Assembly (NCBI GenBank): GCA_007121055.1
Contig: SKMM01000142.1
Span: forward strand, 1-5,733
DNA from: Paracoccaceae bacterium
Lineage (GTDB): Bacteria > Pseudomonadota > Alphaproteobacteria > Rhodobacterales > Rhodobacteraceae
Reading direction: 5' to 3'
Length of the DNA: 5,733 nucleotides
The translations under genes and the position numbers were made by a program. Positions 5,501 to 5,733 of the stretch are shown here, in pieces (within the stretch, counting starts at the first letter, position 1; every line of letters starts with the position of its first letter). The notes under the pieces were generated by a model. That model did not search any database. It saw only the letters and a list, made by a program, of their open reading frames with translations, and had not been told where the DNA came from.

Positions 5501-5733
5501 ATGCGGGCCTGGCTGATCGCGCTGGCGGGAATCTGGGCACTGGCACTGCCTCTTGCGGCCGAACCCCGCGCCTATCTGCAGGTGGAGGCGCAGCCCAGCC
5601 GCGCCCAGGCCGAGGCCGCCGCCGCGCGCTATGCCGCGGCCTTCGACGCGGTGGTGGGCTATGCGCTGGGCACGGGCTGGTACGCCATCGCCCTCGGCCC
5701 CTTCCCCGACCGCGCCGCGGCCGCCGTGGTGGG
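5501..5733 (+). CDS. Exported SPOR-domain protein, N-terminal part only (cut by window end)
   Basis: Seventy-seven complete codons are visible before the window ends. The N-terminus is a typical Sec signal peptide: R2, a hydrophobic core (about 4-18) and a probable cleavage after A20 (LAA/EP). The mature part begins with a SPOR-like fold: YLQVEAQPSRAQAEA (25-39), then GWYAIALGPFPDRAAA (59-74), which matches the family's strand and 'GPF..r..A' pattern. SPOR domains bind denuded glycan strands of peptidoglycan, so the protein is probably periplasmic and near the cell wall. The ATG at 5501 has AGGAG nine bases upstream (5487-5491). In related bacteria I recall proteins with this N-terminus continuing into a trypsin-like protease domain, but nothing in the window shows this. 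It is divergent from glyQ. Confidence 0.8.
   Translation, partial: MRAWLIALAGIWALALPLAAEPRAYLQVEAQPSRAQAEAAAARYAAAFDAVVGYALGTGWYAIALGPFPDRAAAAVV

Noticed and set aside
5493..5516. Short upstream frame (seven codons) overlapping the SPOR gene start
   Set aside because: The AGGAG is only one base from its ATG, too close for initiation there; it fits the ATG at 5501 instead.

Overview
The window looks like a chromosomal housekeeping segment of a GC-rich alphaproteobacterium, most likely a member of the Rhodobacteraceae/Roseobacter group. This rests on the very high GC content with strong G/C-ending codons, the separate alpha and beta glycyl-tRNA synthetase subunits of bacterial type, and a gene order I recall from that family. 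No tool was run, so genus and species are not assigned.

Layout from left to right. A plus-strand gene (25-1794) encodes a complete SulP-family anion permease with a C-terminal STAS domain. It converges on a minus-strand operon with only 19 bp between the two stop codons. Reading right to left, that operon is glyQ (4437-5351), a small membrane-anchored protein of unknown function (3922-4440), and glyS (1814-3922). The three genes are tightly coupled: glyQ and the small gene share the 4-base GTGA junction, and the small gene and glyS share one base in TGATG. A 149-bp divergent intergenic region (5352-5500) carries a plausible promoter for the gly operon and a weaker one for a plus-strand gene starting at 5501. 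That gene encodes an exported SPOR-domain protein and is cut by the right edge of the window after 77 codons.

How the genes fit together: GlyQ and GlyS form the heterotetrameric alpha2-beta2 glycyl-tRNA synthetase that charges tRNA-Gly. The overlapping junctions suggest translational coupling that would keep the subunits balanced, with the small gene made at the same time. The SulP permease and the SPOR protein have no evident functional link to the operon.

I see no tRNA, rRNA, CRISPR array, insertion sequence or phage gene. The unusual points are modest: the uncharacterised membrane protein between the two synthetase genes, with four cysteines on its presumed periplasmic side; abrupt block-like switching between G-ending and C-ending codons inside single genes; and short repeats at the convergent junction and near the divergent promoters. 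I do not find an obviously new multi-gene system.
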